The position numbers were made by a program, and so were the translations under genes. Of a stretch of 64,000 nucleotides of DNA, positions 1-10,637 are shown in pieces; the first letter of the stretch is position 1, and every line of letters starts with the position of its first letter. The notes beneath the pieces are model-generated. The model had not been told where the DNA came from. It searched no databases and saw only the letters and a program-made list of their open reading frames with translations. Origin of the DNA: Bathynomus jamesi (lineage: Eukaryota; Arthropoda; Malacostraca; Isopoda; Cirolanidae); the NCBI GenBank assembly GCA_023014485.1, contig JAJOZX010005792.1:186001-250000 (forward strand), read 5' to 3'.

Positions 1-302
1 GGGCTCCCCCATGGAACGACTCGACAATCGTAAATTTTATCGCGCAATTACGTGTGCCTGAGGTAATTTGGGCCCCATATCAACTTCAAAGCCTTTACAG
101 TGAAACATGTGGGCTATATTGTATCTTGTTTCTCTTGCATATGTCTCGCGGGAAGGGATTTATGAATTTTTTAAATTTATTCGATTTGTGTGACACAAAT
201 ATGAACGATAAATATGTATGTAGACAGATAAAAAAAAATTCCCACATGTTGCAACCCCCTGTAAGCCCTATATTGTGTAAATCTGTATATACACATTTGT
301 AA
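1..302 (+). pseudogene. Adenain-like cysteine protease, 3' part (P0)
   Basis: This is the C-terminal part of the Polinton maturation protease; the 5' part lies upstream of the window. The catalytic cysteine region (TCGLYC) is encoded near 107-124. Adenain-family proteases cleave capsid precursor proteins in adenoviruses and Polintons. An AATAAA at 303-308 could serve as its polyadenylation signal. Near position 6 a C run is one base shorter than in sibling copies, shifting the frame; each array copy has a different single-base indel at this spot, which suggests sequencing error or independent decay. Confidence 0.75.
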
Positions 303-1430
303 CAATAAAGAATTGGGCGCTGCCACCCTTTCTCCAAAAGTTTTTATAATCTCTTCTAACTCCGTTTCGTCCCTGTAAAATAAAGATAAAATTACTTTTA
401 AAAACGAATGCACTTCTTAAAACTGCATTTGTTTCTATAAATCTACCAAATATATATATATATATATGGAAACAGTGATGAAAAGTAGTGAAAAAAGTAG
501 ATTGCAGCGATATTTAGAATCCAACAAATTATTTTTATCATATGTAATAAAGGTTATTCAATTATTCAACTGAAAATGCTTTGCAATTATGGCTTCTTTA
601 TAAGATAACGCTCACATTAGTTCGTCTGCAAATTCGAGATCGCTGGGTGGGTTGCTCGCCGATGCACTCGCTCTCCTTTCGCCGAAAGTGTTTATAACAC
701 GGTCTAGCTCTGTGGCGGTCCTGTAATTAAAATAATTGTCGTGAAGCTGGATGCGAACAACACGTTTCAGGAAAAATAGTTTTAATCAAAACTAATAAAT
801 AATCGAGATTTGTTTGCGTTGAGAGAACCTACCACGCTTGAATTGAGTTGAACAACCTTTATTAATAATTAAATAAATACCGTAGTCTTTTTACAATTTA
901 CAATTTTACAATGACATGAATAATTTTGAAGCTCGACTATTTATTTTATTTAATTTGGTCCTCAAGATTCAGGATTTACTGGGCTCTTATTAAAAATAAG
1001 CCGCTAGTTGCTATAAACTAGTAATAATAAACAAATAAATGCGGTCCTGTAATTAAAATAATTGTCGTGAAGCTGGATGCGAACACGTTTCGGGAAAATA
1101 GTATTAATCAAAACTAATAAATAAACGAGATTTGTTTTCGCTGAGAGAGCCTGTCCACGGTTAGGTTAAATTGAAATTATTTCGCAGTTATTTGACGAGA
1201 AATACAGACAATGAACACAGATTTAAAATTAAAAACTGTCGAGAGCTGATATATATATATATTTCACAGGATTATTGAATGAGGGTTTGGACCCCCGCCC
1301 CATTATTTTCATCAAAGTTCTGTGACGAGAAATGTCTGTTCTGGTCTATTGCACTGAATAATAGGCGTGTGGCTTGGTTGTAATAATCACTGTCACCAAT
1401 AAGGTCGGGTGAATCGTAAAGCTCAGCCAT
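177..1430 (-). CDS. Small spliced Polinton gene with phase-2 repeat exons (P0)
   Basis: Predicted exons on the minus strand are exon 1 at 1430 down to at most 1272, exon 2 at 720-616 and exon 3 at 372-177. Exon 1 starts MAELYDSPDL and matches exon 1 of the P3 gene (MDLYVSPDL) in start and spacing. Exon 2 follows the acceptor TTTTAATTACAG, is 105 bp, and ends AT before donor GTGAG. Exon 3 follows TTTATTTTACAG and overlaps the protease gene in antisense. Exons 2 and 3 encode the related motifs TELDRVINTFGER and TELEEIIKTFGER. Splicing rebuilds an ATG codon across the exon 2/3 junction. A TATAAAT box near 1484-1490 and a TCAGT initiator-like site near 1460 precede exon 1. The exon 1 donor is not clear: the frame reads to a stop at 1272. 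I do not know the function. Confidence 0.55.
712..1155. repeat. Duplicated ~115-bp intron/acceptor segment
   Basis: Positions 712-830 and 1041-1155 are direct repeats sharing the block CGGTCCTGTAATTAAAATAA and the following TTGTCGTGAAGC stretch. Both contain the splice acceptor of exon 2 of the antisense spliced gene, but only the copy at 712-720 is followed by an open, conserved exon; after the other the frame closes within 15 codons. The same pair recurs in P1 and P2. It looks like a partial exon duplication. Confidence 0.75.
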
Positions 1431-1730
1431 GATTTGTATGATGCAATAAGTAACGTGAAACTGACTCTAGACGACGAGGTGCCCCATTTATAATGGGTAC
1501 GCCCCTGTCTACAAGCGGAGAGCCTTGTTTCCTGTTGGAGACCTGCATGAATAGGGGTGTTGTTTTAGGACTTGTGGCGGTCGTTTTCGGTTTAGGCATA
1601 TGCATGTTGAAAAACAAGCTATTTCAAGTATTCCTAGACGGTGATTGGCACACTGCCGTCAAAACCTGGGTGGAGCTTCATACCCTTTGTAGGAAATACA
1701 CGATCAAACGGGTATACCGGAATCTCGAGA

Positions 1731-1837
1731 ATTTTTTTTATTTCCACAATGATCTCACCTGTATCTGTCCACTGTATGTTGGGGTCCTCAACAATGAACT
1801 CTTTTCGGTGAGATGATGCGAAAGCGTGAGCATTCAT
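1731..1837 (-). pseudogene. Relic of the conserved IQW/GEV gene (P0)
   Basis: The minus strand encodes EDPNIQWTDTGEIIVE, matching a block of the gene at 10638-11231 (IIQWGDTGEVIVD) and especially its P3 homologue at 47427-48165 (AIQWTDTGEIIVE). Similarity is limited to about 60 bp, and nothing else of the gene is recognisable nearby. It lies far from, and in opposite orientation to, the element's own full copy. An ACAG/GTGAGA sequence inside it would be a good donor site, so it might have been reused as an exon. Equivalent relics are near 16920 and 32125. Confidence 0.6.
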
Positions 1838-1840
1838 TTT

Positions 1841-2378
1841 CTGACGAGATGTATTTCTGATTCCATGTTAAACTGTAGGTCTAATGCGGGTGAAAACCTT
1901 AATCTTTGTCAAAATGAGCAATTCGGGGTTTTGATGTGAAAGAGATGTCAATCATTCCCTGTCGAGGTGTATTTCTAATTCCATGTTAAACTGTAGGTCT
2001 AGTGTGGTGTGAAAACCTTAATCTTTTTCAAAATGAGCAATTCGGTGGGTTGATGTTAAAGAGATGGCAATCATTTCCTGCCGAGGTGTATTTCTAATTC
2101 CATGTTAAACTGTAGGTCTAGTGTGGTGTGAAAACCTTAATCTTTGTCAAAATGAGTAATTCGGTGGGTTGATGTGAAAGAGATGGCAATCATTCCATGA
2201 CGAGATGTATTTCTAATTCCATGTTAAACTGTAGGTCTAATGCGAGTGAAAACCTTAATCTTTGTCAAAATGAGCAATTCGGTGGGTTGATGTGAAAGAG
2301 ATGGCAATCATTCCCTGCCGAGGTGTATTTCTGATTCCACGTTAAACTGTAGGTCTGGCATGGTGTGAAAAGCAAACT
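1841..2378. repeat. 119-bp tandem repeat, ~5 copies (P0)
   Basis: The phrase TTAAACTGTAGGTCT recurs at intervals of about 119 bp (near 1867, 1986, 2105, 2224 and 2342). Each unit also contains AAAACCTTAATCTTTGTC and GATGTGAAAGAGATG. There is no coding potential. The block sits just upstream of the terminal TATA cassette. The complement of its first 40 bases, containing ACATCTCGTCAG and CAGTTTAAC, resembles pieces of the long repeats at 41040-42540 in P3, so the two elements share a repeat ancestor here. Confidence 0.88.
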
Positions 2379-2419
2379 GGCAGTTCAGCCTTCTATTGGC
2401 TGATGAATTAAATACATGA

Positions 2420-2540
2420 CGCTATCTGGCAACTCAGCCAACTGGCTGTTTGGGACTCTATAAAAGGCGGTGTATGGCAGAAGACTCTCATAAGAGCTCG
2501 GGCAGCCGCCCGAGCAAGGACCTCTGGTCCTTTCTTTTTA
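2420..2540 (+). promoter_or_regulatory. Terminal TATA cassette with two hairpins (P0)
   Basis: TATAAAA lies at 2459-2465. Exactly 37 nt downstream of its first base begins hairpin 1 (2496-2515, stem GCTCGGGC/GCCCGAGC, loop AGCC), directly followed by hairpin 2 (2516-2532, stem AAGGACC/GGTCCTT, loop TCT) and a T run. Upstream, CTATCTGGCAACTCAGCCAACTGGCTG is shared with the P3 termini. The cassette reads outward, toward the element end at 3186. The same layout with compensatory stem changes occurs in P3 (39894-39966). A transcript starting about 30 nt after the TATA box would carry the hairpin almost at its 5' end. Confidence 0.7.
2489..2539 (+). ncRNA. Hypothetical structured terminal RNA (P0)
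   Basis: If transcription starts at the usual distance from the TATA box, the transcript begins near 2489 and folds into two adjacent hairpins (2496-2515 and 2516-2532) ending at the T run 2534-2538. That would fit either the 5' end of a longer polymerase II transcript or a short TATA-driven polymerase III RNA. The P3 counterpart lacks a T4 run, which argues against the second option. No RNA evidence is available; this entry rests on structure, spacing and covariation only. Confidence 0.3.
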
Positions 2541-2599
2541 ATGGCCCTTTGGGTGATGAGGAAACCCCTTCCCTCCCATAGAGGCCTCTTAGGTTAGGT

Positions 2600-3155
2600 A
2601 TACCCCTTTGGGGAGGTTCAGCTTGGGGGAGAACTCCGCCTCCAAGTTACATACCCCTCTTTCTCTCTTCCTCTCTTGCTATCTCTTCCTTTCTGCCCCT
2701 TTGGGGGGAATAGCTTGGGGGAGAACTCCGCCTCCAAGTTGCATCCCCCTTGCAACCCCATTTTGGGTTGGCAACAAAGATTGGCACTCTCTTCCTGTCT
2801 CTCTCTCTCTCTTTTCTTTCTGGCCCTTTGGGGGGAATAGCTTGGGGGAGAACTCCGCCTCCAAGTTGCATGCCCTTTGCAACCCCATTTTGGGTTGGCC
2901 ACAAAGGCCTGTACTCTCTCTCTCTCTCTCTTTTTTTTTGCAACAAAGGGGAGGTTGTACCAACGGGGGTGGGGGGGCACTCTTGCACCAAAAGGGTGGG
3001 GGGCACTCTTGCAACAAAGGGGGTGGGGTGGCACTCTTGCAACAAAAGGGGTGGGGGCACTCTTGCAACAAAAGGGGTGGGGGGGCACTCTTGCAACAAA
3101 GGGGGTGGGGGCACTCTTGCAACAAAGGGGGTGGGGTGGCACTCTTGCAACATTT
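2600..3155. repeat. GC-rich terminal modules and G-tract minisatellite (P0)
   Basis: Three modules (starting near 2605, 2697 and 2823) each carry CCTTTGGGG, AGCTTGGGGGAGAACTCCGC and CTCCAAGTT; the later two continue into a GTTGCA/TGCAAC hairpin and ACCCCATTTTGGGTTGG. They are followed at about 2965-3150 by seven units of roughly 29 bp with G4-5 tracts plus CACTCTTGCAACAAA. The G tracts are close enough for G-quadruplex formation. Open frames through this block in several phases are a by-product of the repeat and have no protein-like character. The block corresponds to the TIR of P3. Confidence 0.85.
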
Positions 3156-3186
3156 CTACAGTCTCCCCTTTTGCGGGCATACTACT

Positions 3187-3857
3187 GATGCCGAATTGGA
3201 AAAATCAACGGTATTGGAAGTGATCTGTGCTACCCACCTGCGTGTATGGAATCTTGTCTTAACAAGGCAAAACGAACCTTCTATCGTGTGAATAATAACA
3301 CCAGTACACATTTGAAAACTTGTCGATCGATTTTTACAAACTAGTTGGTGATTCTCTATAATTTGAGTGCGCTGATCTAAAAAATATAGTTAGTTTTTCC
3401 CTATCACGTATGGTTTTCTTACTACAGGGTGTGTCATAAATCTCCCATTTATCCTCAAATGTGAACCATCTTATCGAGACCAACATTGGATTGCACATGC
3501 TAAACCATAAATTTTGTTGTTATAGACTACAGTAACACTTACATAATAATGTAGGGTAAATATATATAACCACCAGTCCCGTTTCCAGCAAAATACTCTC
3601 TCCCCTCCCATCAATGTGTGGTTAACATTTGGGGACAGATGAGGTATTACAACACCCCTTGTAGCACGAAATCTTTAGGTGATAGAATAAAACCTAATTA
3701 AAGCAGAATTAAATAGCTCCTAGCTCTTGGACAAGCATATTGCTTGTTTATGAAAGAATAAAAAAATAACTGAAAGAAACAAAATATATTTACCTTCTTT
3801 ACTTGCAAACATTTCAGGACTTATTCCAAAGACTTAAGAGTACGAAGGTAGATCTGA
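3187..3857. other. Flank immediately outside the Polinton right end
   Basis: The element ends at 3186 with CATACTACT, the complement of the P3 start AGTAGTAT. The flank begins GATGCC, which would be the target duplication, but no left end is in the window to compare. A 30-codon open stretch runs in from the terminus to 3291 and is not recognised. The rest is AT-rich DNA with no gene I can support. It recurs at 18365-19029 and 33578-34246. Confidence 0.6.
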
Positions 3858-5483
3858 CTAATGACTAAACCGGTGCTTCTTTGATGTTTTCTTATGTTGT
3901 GCGTTAGGCTGATCTCGTTGCAGACACAAGCAGTAATCCGCCATCATATTTATATGCCATCTTCCTTGATATCTTCTTTCCATGGTTTTGATGTCCTGGT
4001 GAAATCGTTCCCCTTGCTCCTCACTGACATCTCCGAGATTTTCGGGAAAACGGTCAAGATGCGAAAATAAGAAGTGAACTTTCAGGCTCATGTTGCAGCC
4101 TAAGGCGCAAAACTTTTTAAGCATATTTTCCACCAGTCTTTCATAATTTTGGCTTTTGTAGTTTCCCAAGAAGTTTTCAACATCTTTGAAACCAAGCATG
4201 CTTCTTTTTCTTTATTGGTCATTGTGTTCAGGAAATGATCGTCTGTCAATAACTTTCTAATCTGCGGACCTATAAAAACACCTTCCTTTATTTTCTCGTA
4301 GCTAATCTTTGGATATTTTGAACAAATGTACTTGAAACACACCTTCTCTATTCAATGCCTTGACATACTGCTTCATCAAGCCTAACTTAATGTTCAAGGG
4401 TGGTAGGAGGGTTTTATTTGGTACAACTAGATGTTCATGTAAAATGTTCTTTTTATCCTGGGGTAAGATTCTCTCTAGGAGGCCAAGTTTTCCTCTTCCA
4501 GTGCTGGTCACGTGCTCGACTATCCCATTCGCAGATGAAACATGGCATCTTACTCTATCCTGATTGCTGCCGAAGTAACATGCAAAGGACGTTGAGATCC
4601 CCACACAATATCCATCTGTGATTTTGATACTGAATTTTTTCCAGAAGCAGTTTCATGTTATCATAGATCTCTTTTAAATGAGTAGAATGGGCCACTGGGA
4701 TTGATGCATATTTGTTACCGTTGTGCAGTAACACTCCTTTTAGACTGGTTTTAGAAGAACCTATAAACAACCCCCAGTCACTGGTTTGGTATTCGATGCC
4801 TAGCTTGCACACTAATCCTGTGATGTCCTTGCAAAATACCAAGGGACCATCTTCTTCGAAAAAAGGCACGAAGTCTTTCTCACGATTTCTGTACCAAGCG
4901 AAGTATGTATTGGATGCCAATAAATTGTTCTCCTGCAATCTAGACCCCAAAAGTTCTGCAGAGTCCTTAGGCAGATTGAAATCCCTCACTAAGTCATTTA
5001 GTTCGGCTTGGGTTAATGGTTTAGGAGGATCTCGGTCAGTTGTTGGCTGTTCATAAACATCATCATTGTCTGGATTTGGAACTGAATCAGAATCTGAATT
5101 GTATTGATCCAGACTCTCGGGTGGGCGGGGTATAGGAACTTCTGGATCATGGGGTACCGGCCTTATTGCAGATGGAAGACTTGGGTATTGAAGCTCTCTT
5201 TATTCTTTGCATTATAACCTTTAACATTGCAAGAACAGAAGTAGCAGTCGTCGTTATGGTTTCTAGGTTCGCGCCATACCATAGGGATCCCAAATGGCAA
5301 ACTTTCCTTTTTACCTTTGCTCCAATTCCTTAGTGCCGCAACACACGTAAGACAAACCTTGTGTGGAGCCAAACTTTTGTCTTGATCTCCTAATTTAATT
5401 CCAAAATAAGCATGATAAGCTCTCTTAATGAAGGTCGTTACATTTGTCCTTTGTTTTACAACATACGACCACAAATATAACAA
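3858..5483 (-). pseudogene. Arthropod high-copy gene family, broken copy (unit 1)
   Basis: Read from 5483 down, frames give an N-terminal Cys/His-containing part, an acidic linker, a CGDLNVLCMLL block, then LLPPLNIKLGLMKQYVKAL, GPQIRKLL, NFLGNYKSQNYERLVENML and SEEQGERFHQDIKTMERR. I recognise this order as a gene family widespread and multicopy in arthropod genomes; its function is unknown to me. It may be transposon-derived. At least three frame breaks (near 5190, 4570-4600 and 4340) plus one near 4200 interrupt it, and most are shared by all array copies, so decay preceded the duplication. Fragments of the same family flank P3. Confidence 0.7.
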
Positions 5484-5804
5484 AATATGTCTGGACTATG
5501 GGTACATCCTCTAGAAGCCATTATTAAAATTTTAAAGACGTAATGTTAGAATTATCTCTCTGAAAAATATGAAAAAACGAAATTAATTAAAGATAAAAAA
5601 TGTAAAAAATTACAAAACGCCCCAAAATTGTTTTGCTAATAACTTTAAACTGTGGGTGATAGAAAAAACTGGTAGCATTTTTTAATTCAGCGCAGCGAAC
5701 TGCTAGAGAATCACAACTCAAAATAAAGAAATCGATTTTCACGCAGACCGGTGTAACACTCGCACTTTGTCGTAGCTAACAGTTATACAGAACAGTTTGT
5801 ATCT

Positions 5805-6779
5805 TTAAAATTTTTGCCTCCTAGATTTTTTCTGGATGAAATCATCAATAACATCATCATATGAAATCTCCCTGCCAACGTCCTGGTTGATGCTTATGAT
5901 GCCAAGGCCACTGAGGCGATCCTGACCCATTGATGACCTGAAGTAGTTCTTGATTAGCTTCGTCTTAAAGAAGCTCCTCTTGGTTGACGCTACTGTCACA
6001 GGTAGAGTGCAGGCAATTCTTAGTGCAACCCAGAGACTGGGGTATAGTTCCTCCAGTTGCTTCTGATGAATGAAGGAGAGAAGTTCCAATGCAGTCATGT
6101 TGTATGAAGGTAAAGTCGGCAAGTTCTTAATTTCGAGGGCCAGTTCTCTTCCATCAATGTCAGAGTCTGCTCCAGAGCTCAGTATCTTAGAGAGTTTTTC
6201 ACACTTGCATGGCAAGTCTTCCTTGTTCATTGTGCTGAAGTTTTGGAGAACCCCAAAATATTTCTTCACATCATCTAATGTTTTGAATCTCTCATTTATT
6301 GACCCGATGGGCGATGCCACAATCCACCACCATTGAAAAATTTGACTTCCAGCCTCTTTAAGGCTTCTGTAAATGGTTCGTCAGGAGCTTCGTAAGGAAA
6401 ATGCTGTTTTGTGGATCTGAGCCTCTTCTCCTTCAGCACAGTCTCCACATTCATTTCCTCAAATATGTCCCTAGCTACGACTTGTGCTGCAAAAAACCTG
6501 TGTTTCTGTGGCTGGGGAGTGAGTCTTTTGTTTTGTGAGGAGGTTGACTGCCACATCAAACTGCATTGTAGAAGATTGCAGAAGTTTGCTCACATGGTTA
6601 ACTGCATGAAGAATGTCATACCATACTACTGTGCAAATCTGAAAGCGATATACCCTACCTCCTCCGCAAGTTCTTGTGCTTCAGTCCTGGCTATGGCATC
6701 TGTGGCATTGTTTCTGACTTCCAACAGGGCCTCTCTGATGTTGTGGCTCTGGTATCGCACAGCCTCAATGCTCTTAAGC
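5805..6779 (-). pseudogene. hAT (ZMYM1-like) gene, 3' fragment (unit 1)
   Basis: This is the C-terminal third of a hAT-superfamily protein, with the dimerisation region near its end (LWVALRIACTLPVTVASTKR, then SMGQDRLSGL). It is cut off at 6779, where sequence switches to a Polinton gene; the intact arrangement is seen at 36194-38440. There are frame breaks near 6330, 6540 and 6650. The spacer 5484-5804 between it and the previous pseudogene has no gene I can see. Confidence 0.85.
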
Positions 6780-7292
6780 ACTCATCTCTAAAATCTGTTA
6801 AAAACTCGCATAACACTTTAGCCACAACCTCACTACAAACCTCATCATGATATATATTAATGTAGTGGTAAAAAATACTTAAGATTGTCCATGATAACGA
6901 GATTCACATTTTCAATCGTAGGGTATGAGTAATCGACATGGTGTAGCATGATATAATACCGTTTATCACACCACTCATCCACAAGGCTCACTATCCATAT
7001 CTGCTGCTTCTCTTCTGCACGCGGTTTCTTTTACTTCACGGTATATGTGAGACTTTATAAAGCTTAGTTCTACAACATACTTCAGTACATCGTCTGTACT
7101 GCGAAATCCTACAACCCCCTCGCCAGGATATCCGTAGAGTATTTGAATAGCCTGACCTTTCGCACGATTCAATGCTTCCTTAAAATAGTCAAAGGAGGCT
7201 GGGATAGGGAGTTTTTCAGTGTCCACTACATCTACGCCCTTTACCGAATACCCCTTCATAAATGTTGAACACGCGATATTAAAGGTGGCCAT
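6780..7292 (-). pseudogene. Unknown Polinton gene X, 3'-truncated (P1)
   Basis: It starts MATFNIACSTFMKGYS at 7292 and is homologous along its length to the intact 196-codon gene at 53973-54563 in P3. It is cut at the array junction after LTDFRDE, losing about 25 codons, and runs out of frame into hAT sequence. One frame break lies near 6980. I do not recognise the family. The conserved HHVDYSYPT and NLKYFYHYIN stretches and strict synteny after PolB suggest an element-encoded protein. The spacer 7293-7614 is AT-rich and shows no gene. Confidence 0.7.
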
Positions 7293-7614
7293 TTTCTTCT
7301 ACGCGGGAGAGAATACACGTCTCAGCACAAGGGTATGCAGAGGTCAACTGAGAACGCGGGGACAGAGGTCTGCTCAGGCTACGGGGCGAATCACGTCCCG
7401 TCTTACAGTGGGCGGGGCATAACTTTACTGTACACACGCACACACGGAAAGTGAAACACAAGTCGATGCACGATTTATTTAATAAACGAAATAACCAGCA
7501 TGTATATATTAGAAACACGTGCAATAAATAAGTTAACAATCGGCACATAAAAGAATGTTCACAATACATATTATGTTACAAATACGTGTGACGAATAAGT
7601 TAGCATTAGACCCA

Positions 7615-10600
7615 TCAAAGATTATGGTAACCAAAGGGTACGGTGTCATAGTTACCAGGTAACTGGTAACGTTTCCTGTAGGTGTTACGACACACTTTCG
7701 TACCCCTAAGTTCCTTCACACACCCGTTTCTGCGCTCGAAAATTGTGGGTGCCTACAATTAGTTGGGTAGGCCGTTCGCCCTCATCATCGTCCAAACACA
7801 CTAGATCCTTCAGCGAATCAAAGTTAACGACATGTCGATTCGCTTGGATAAGCGTGATACCTTTTGCCTTCACGATATATTTCGTTTCATTCCCTATCCT
7901 TACCTGTACCCCATACTTTTAGGTCCTGTTGAGACAAAAGAGTCAGCGTATGCGTTGTCCCCATACTCATCCTTGATCTTATCAGTGAGCTCGCCGAGAA
8001 ATTTACCAATAGCAGGCATGTATTCACCCTCCATCGCTGTGAATATCACGCTATCTGTATCGGCATACAAGACTCTCTGCCAAGAGAATGCAATAGACCC
8101 CAAAGTTTGATGCGGGCGTAGGCTGTTGTGAAGCTGGCTACAGGAATGTTTGTAACCCTTGAGGTATCTGTGGCCAATATAGTGTTGTTGTACTTTATTA
8201 TGTAAGTATTACCTACATTCACGATTTCCATGACTTCTTTATTGGGTGCGTTGCATAATCCCAGACTTCGCTATAACTTTGTGCCAAATGAACGTTTTCC
8301 TTGCCAATATTCTGTGCAAATTTTCCCCATAGACTGTTCAGACACAACTTTGAACTAAAGCGCTTCCCAGGATTCTTTACAATTTGGGCGCGATCAAGTT
8401 GTATACCTTCGTGGTCCCGGTAACGTTGAATATAGACAGACTTTTCATCTTCGGTGTCAACTCCTCGCGGATACCCTGATGCCTCAACCTTATTCTTCAA
8501 AAATGCGTTTATATACGGTGTAAAAAGGTTGGGTAGCTTCTGAAACCTCCAAATCTCATGTATCTTTAGTATTTTATACCCATGGCGTACGGCTAGGGAC
8601 AGCTCAGGACTTGTATATACGCCTCTGATCTTACGCTGGTGGGGTGTATGGTTACAATTACCGTTATTCTCTTCCGCACACTTCAAGCACAGGGGAAACA
8701 TGAGCTTATGGTCAATGACGAAGGGTAAGATCGGCATCCATAATTCGCGAGGGGCGAGCACGTCTACGAAAGAGAGCCCAAAGTAGCGATCACTCAAATT
8801 TCTTGAAAATTCACAGATGGAGGGCAGGTTAGCCCCACTATTTTTTCAGGAGCGCGCACGGGGTACGGGTTGTTCTCATCACGTATGGGTATAAAGAACA
8901 GAAGTCGTAGTAGTGAAGTTTCACGCCCTCCGTAGGTGGAAAGTAGAGCTTGAAGGGATTTGTGCGTCCACCGAACAAGCTATCACCGCATTTGAGAGGA
9001 TCCAGTACCATTGAATGTTTGATGGCTCTTATCTCCTCACGATACTGCTCATCGGTTTCCATCCGTGCATCATATTCATGCTCCCACAAGATTCTGTGTG
9101 TGAACCGGTACCTATAATTGATCACGGGTGCGCGTCCACGCACGGCAGTCGGCAGGAGATCTACCGTGGATATCTCCGGTGATTCCACACTCAGGACGGG
9201 GGCATCCATGCCACCAGCAACCGTTAAAAGAGTACACAGTCTTCTCACGAGTGGCACGGTTTTCACTTAGTCCATCAACCCAAAAAACACGACCATTAAT
9301 CTTAATGGGTACTTCACCGTGTTGCGGGCGTGCTTTATGTATACACCTGTCTGCTGCTGTAGTGTGTGTGAGCCAGTAAATAGCCTTGTGGCCGTAATTG
9401 CGGGGGTTGTTTCTGTGAATAATGGTTAAGGTGGCTTTAGGCATAAAGTTATTCTTGAACACCGTAAAGCATAGTGAAGCGATGGTGGTTGCGACTTGCA
9501 GCGGATCGCATTTGAAACGGACTATGTACATTCTTCTAAAGGCTTGGAAACATACTCTAAGCACGCGCACATCATTCAAGCAATAACGTTCACACTCAGC
9601 AGCTATATTATAAGGATTACATTCATTAAAACTACCGTAGTATCGATCAAAGTCTTCGCGCTCATCTACACTCATACAATCATAGTTAAAATAATGTTTG
9701 GGTGGAGGTAGACCCACATAGTTTAAAGTCTCGCTAGTGAGGAAAGTGTAAGAGAAGTAGCCTTTTGATACTTCAGCTGCTACCCCCATCACCTTGGGTA
9801 CCTTTGCTAATTTACAAGGCGTGAATAAAAAGTATCTTTAAATTGCACATTACCTCTTATTTGTATGTGTATAAGTTTGTTTCCTCTTTTCAAGGGATCA
9901 CCCGTGAATATATCGGATGATTCGTGCTCGAGCAGCTCCTTATGGGCAAGAATGTACACAGTCATTTTTTTGAACTTGTCGGCTAACTTGACAATATAGG
10001 ACACAAATAGTTTCACAGGGGAATCTCCTGCAGACACCTTAAAAACGTTTGTCCGTTTACCACATTTGGGGCACTCGTCACACTCGATCTCCATACACTC
10101 GTTGCAGATAGTCTGGCTCAAAAGTAAATGTGGAACTACCTCTTTGGTTTCGGCGTTCGTATATGTTTCTATATCGTAGTATACAGTTATACAAGGTTTG
10201 TTTTCAGGCTTTGCGTCTTTCATATAACATACATGTTTTACGCCATCCGCCTTATATTTCTCATGGCATGTAGAACAGTGAATTTCGTCACATTTATGCT
10301 CAAACTTTCCCCAATTATCCTTCATGTGAAACATGCCACATTCACAGATTCTCATTTTCCTGCACGTGCCATTTGATTTATGGAGTTCAAAACAGTTATT
10401 GTTGAAAAATGTACGTCTACACACATTACAATCCCTCTTCTCAGCTTCAACTACACGGCTTTCACATTTGGGGCTTTTACACTGCTCACATACCATGTGG
10501 CAGTCTTTACAATGAATCACTATGTCACCTGCAAACTCGAGACACCCCTTACACAAATCATGATGTCGCCCATATTTTCGACTTTTATCATAACTCGCGT

Positions 10601-10637
10601 AAAGCCACCTTATATTACGGATGGGGAGATACGTTGT
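7615..10637 (-). pseudogene. polB: Protein-primed family B DNA polymerase, truncated (P1)
   Basis: This is the Polinton replicative polymerase. Reading from 10637 it has a Cys/His-rich zinc-binding-like region, exonuclease motif I (YYDIETYTN), exonuclease motif III (YCLNDVRVL), palm motif A (YDFCSLYPYV), motif B (LNSLWGKFAQN) and motif C (YADTDSVIF). Exonuclease motif II (HNGAKFD in P3) is gone: 33 bp are deleted between short ATAA repeats near 9945. The N-terminal part is lost by a larger deletion at 10637. Six frame breaks are present in this copy. Homology to P3 in another frame continues to about 7615. Confidence 0.9.

Noticed and set aside
1493..1816. Plus-strand frame with a hydrophobic stretch (VVLGLVAVVFGLGICML)
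   Set aside because: It overlaps the antisense promoter and relic region, is not conserved in P3, and breaks in P1; a membrane protein cannot be excluded but is not supported.
2608..3291. Long open frames on both strands in the GC-rich terminal block
   Set aside because: All frames stay open because the repeat units lack stops; the translations are low-complexity repeats of the DNA units and differ from copy to copy with indels.
3424..3460. CAGGGTGTGTCATAA as a possible mariner-type end
   Set aside because: No matching inverted end or target duplication was found nearby.
10380..10637. 5' part of the plus-strand frame leading into the IQW gene
   Set aside because: Antisense of PolB, joined by the deletion at 10637; the 5'-complete P3 gene has an unrelated N-terminus.
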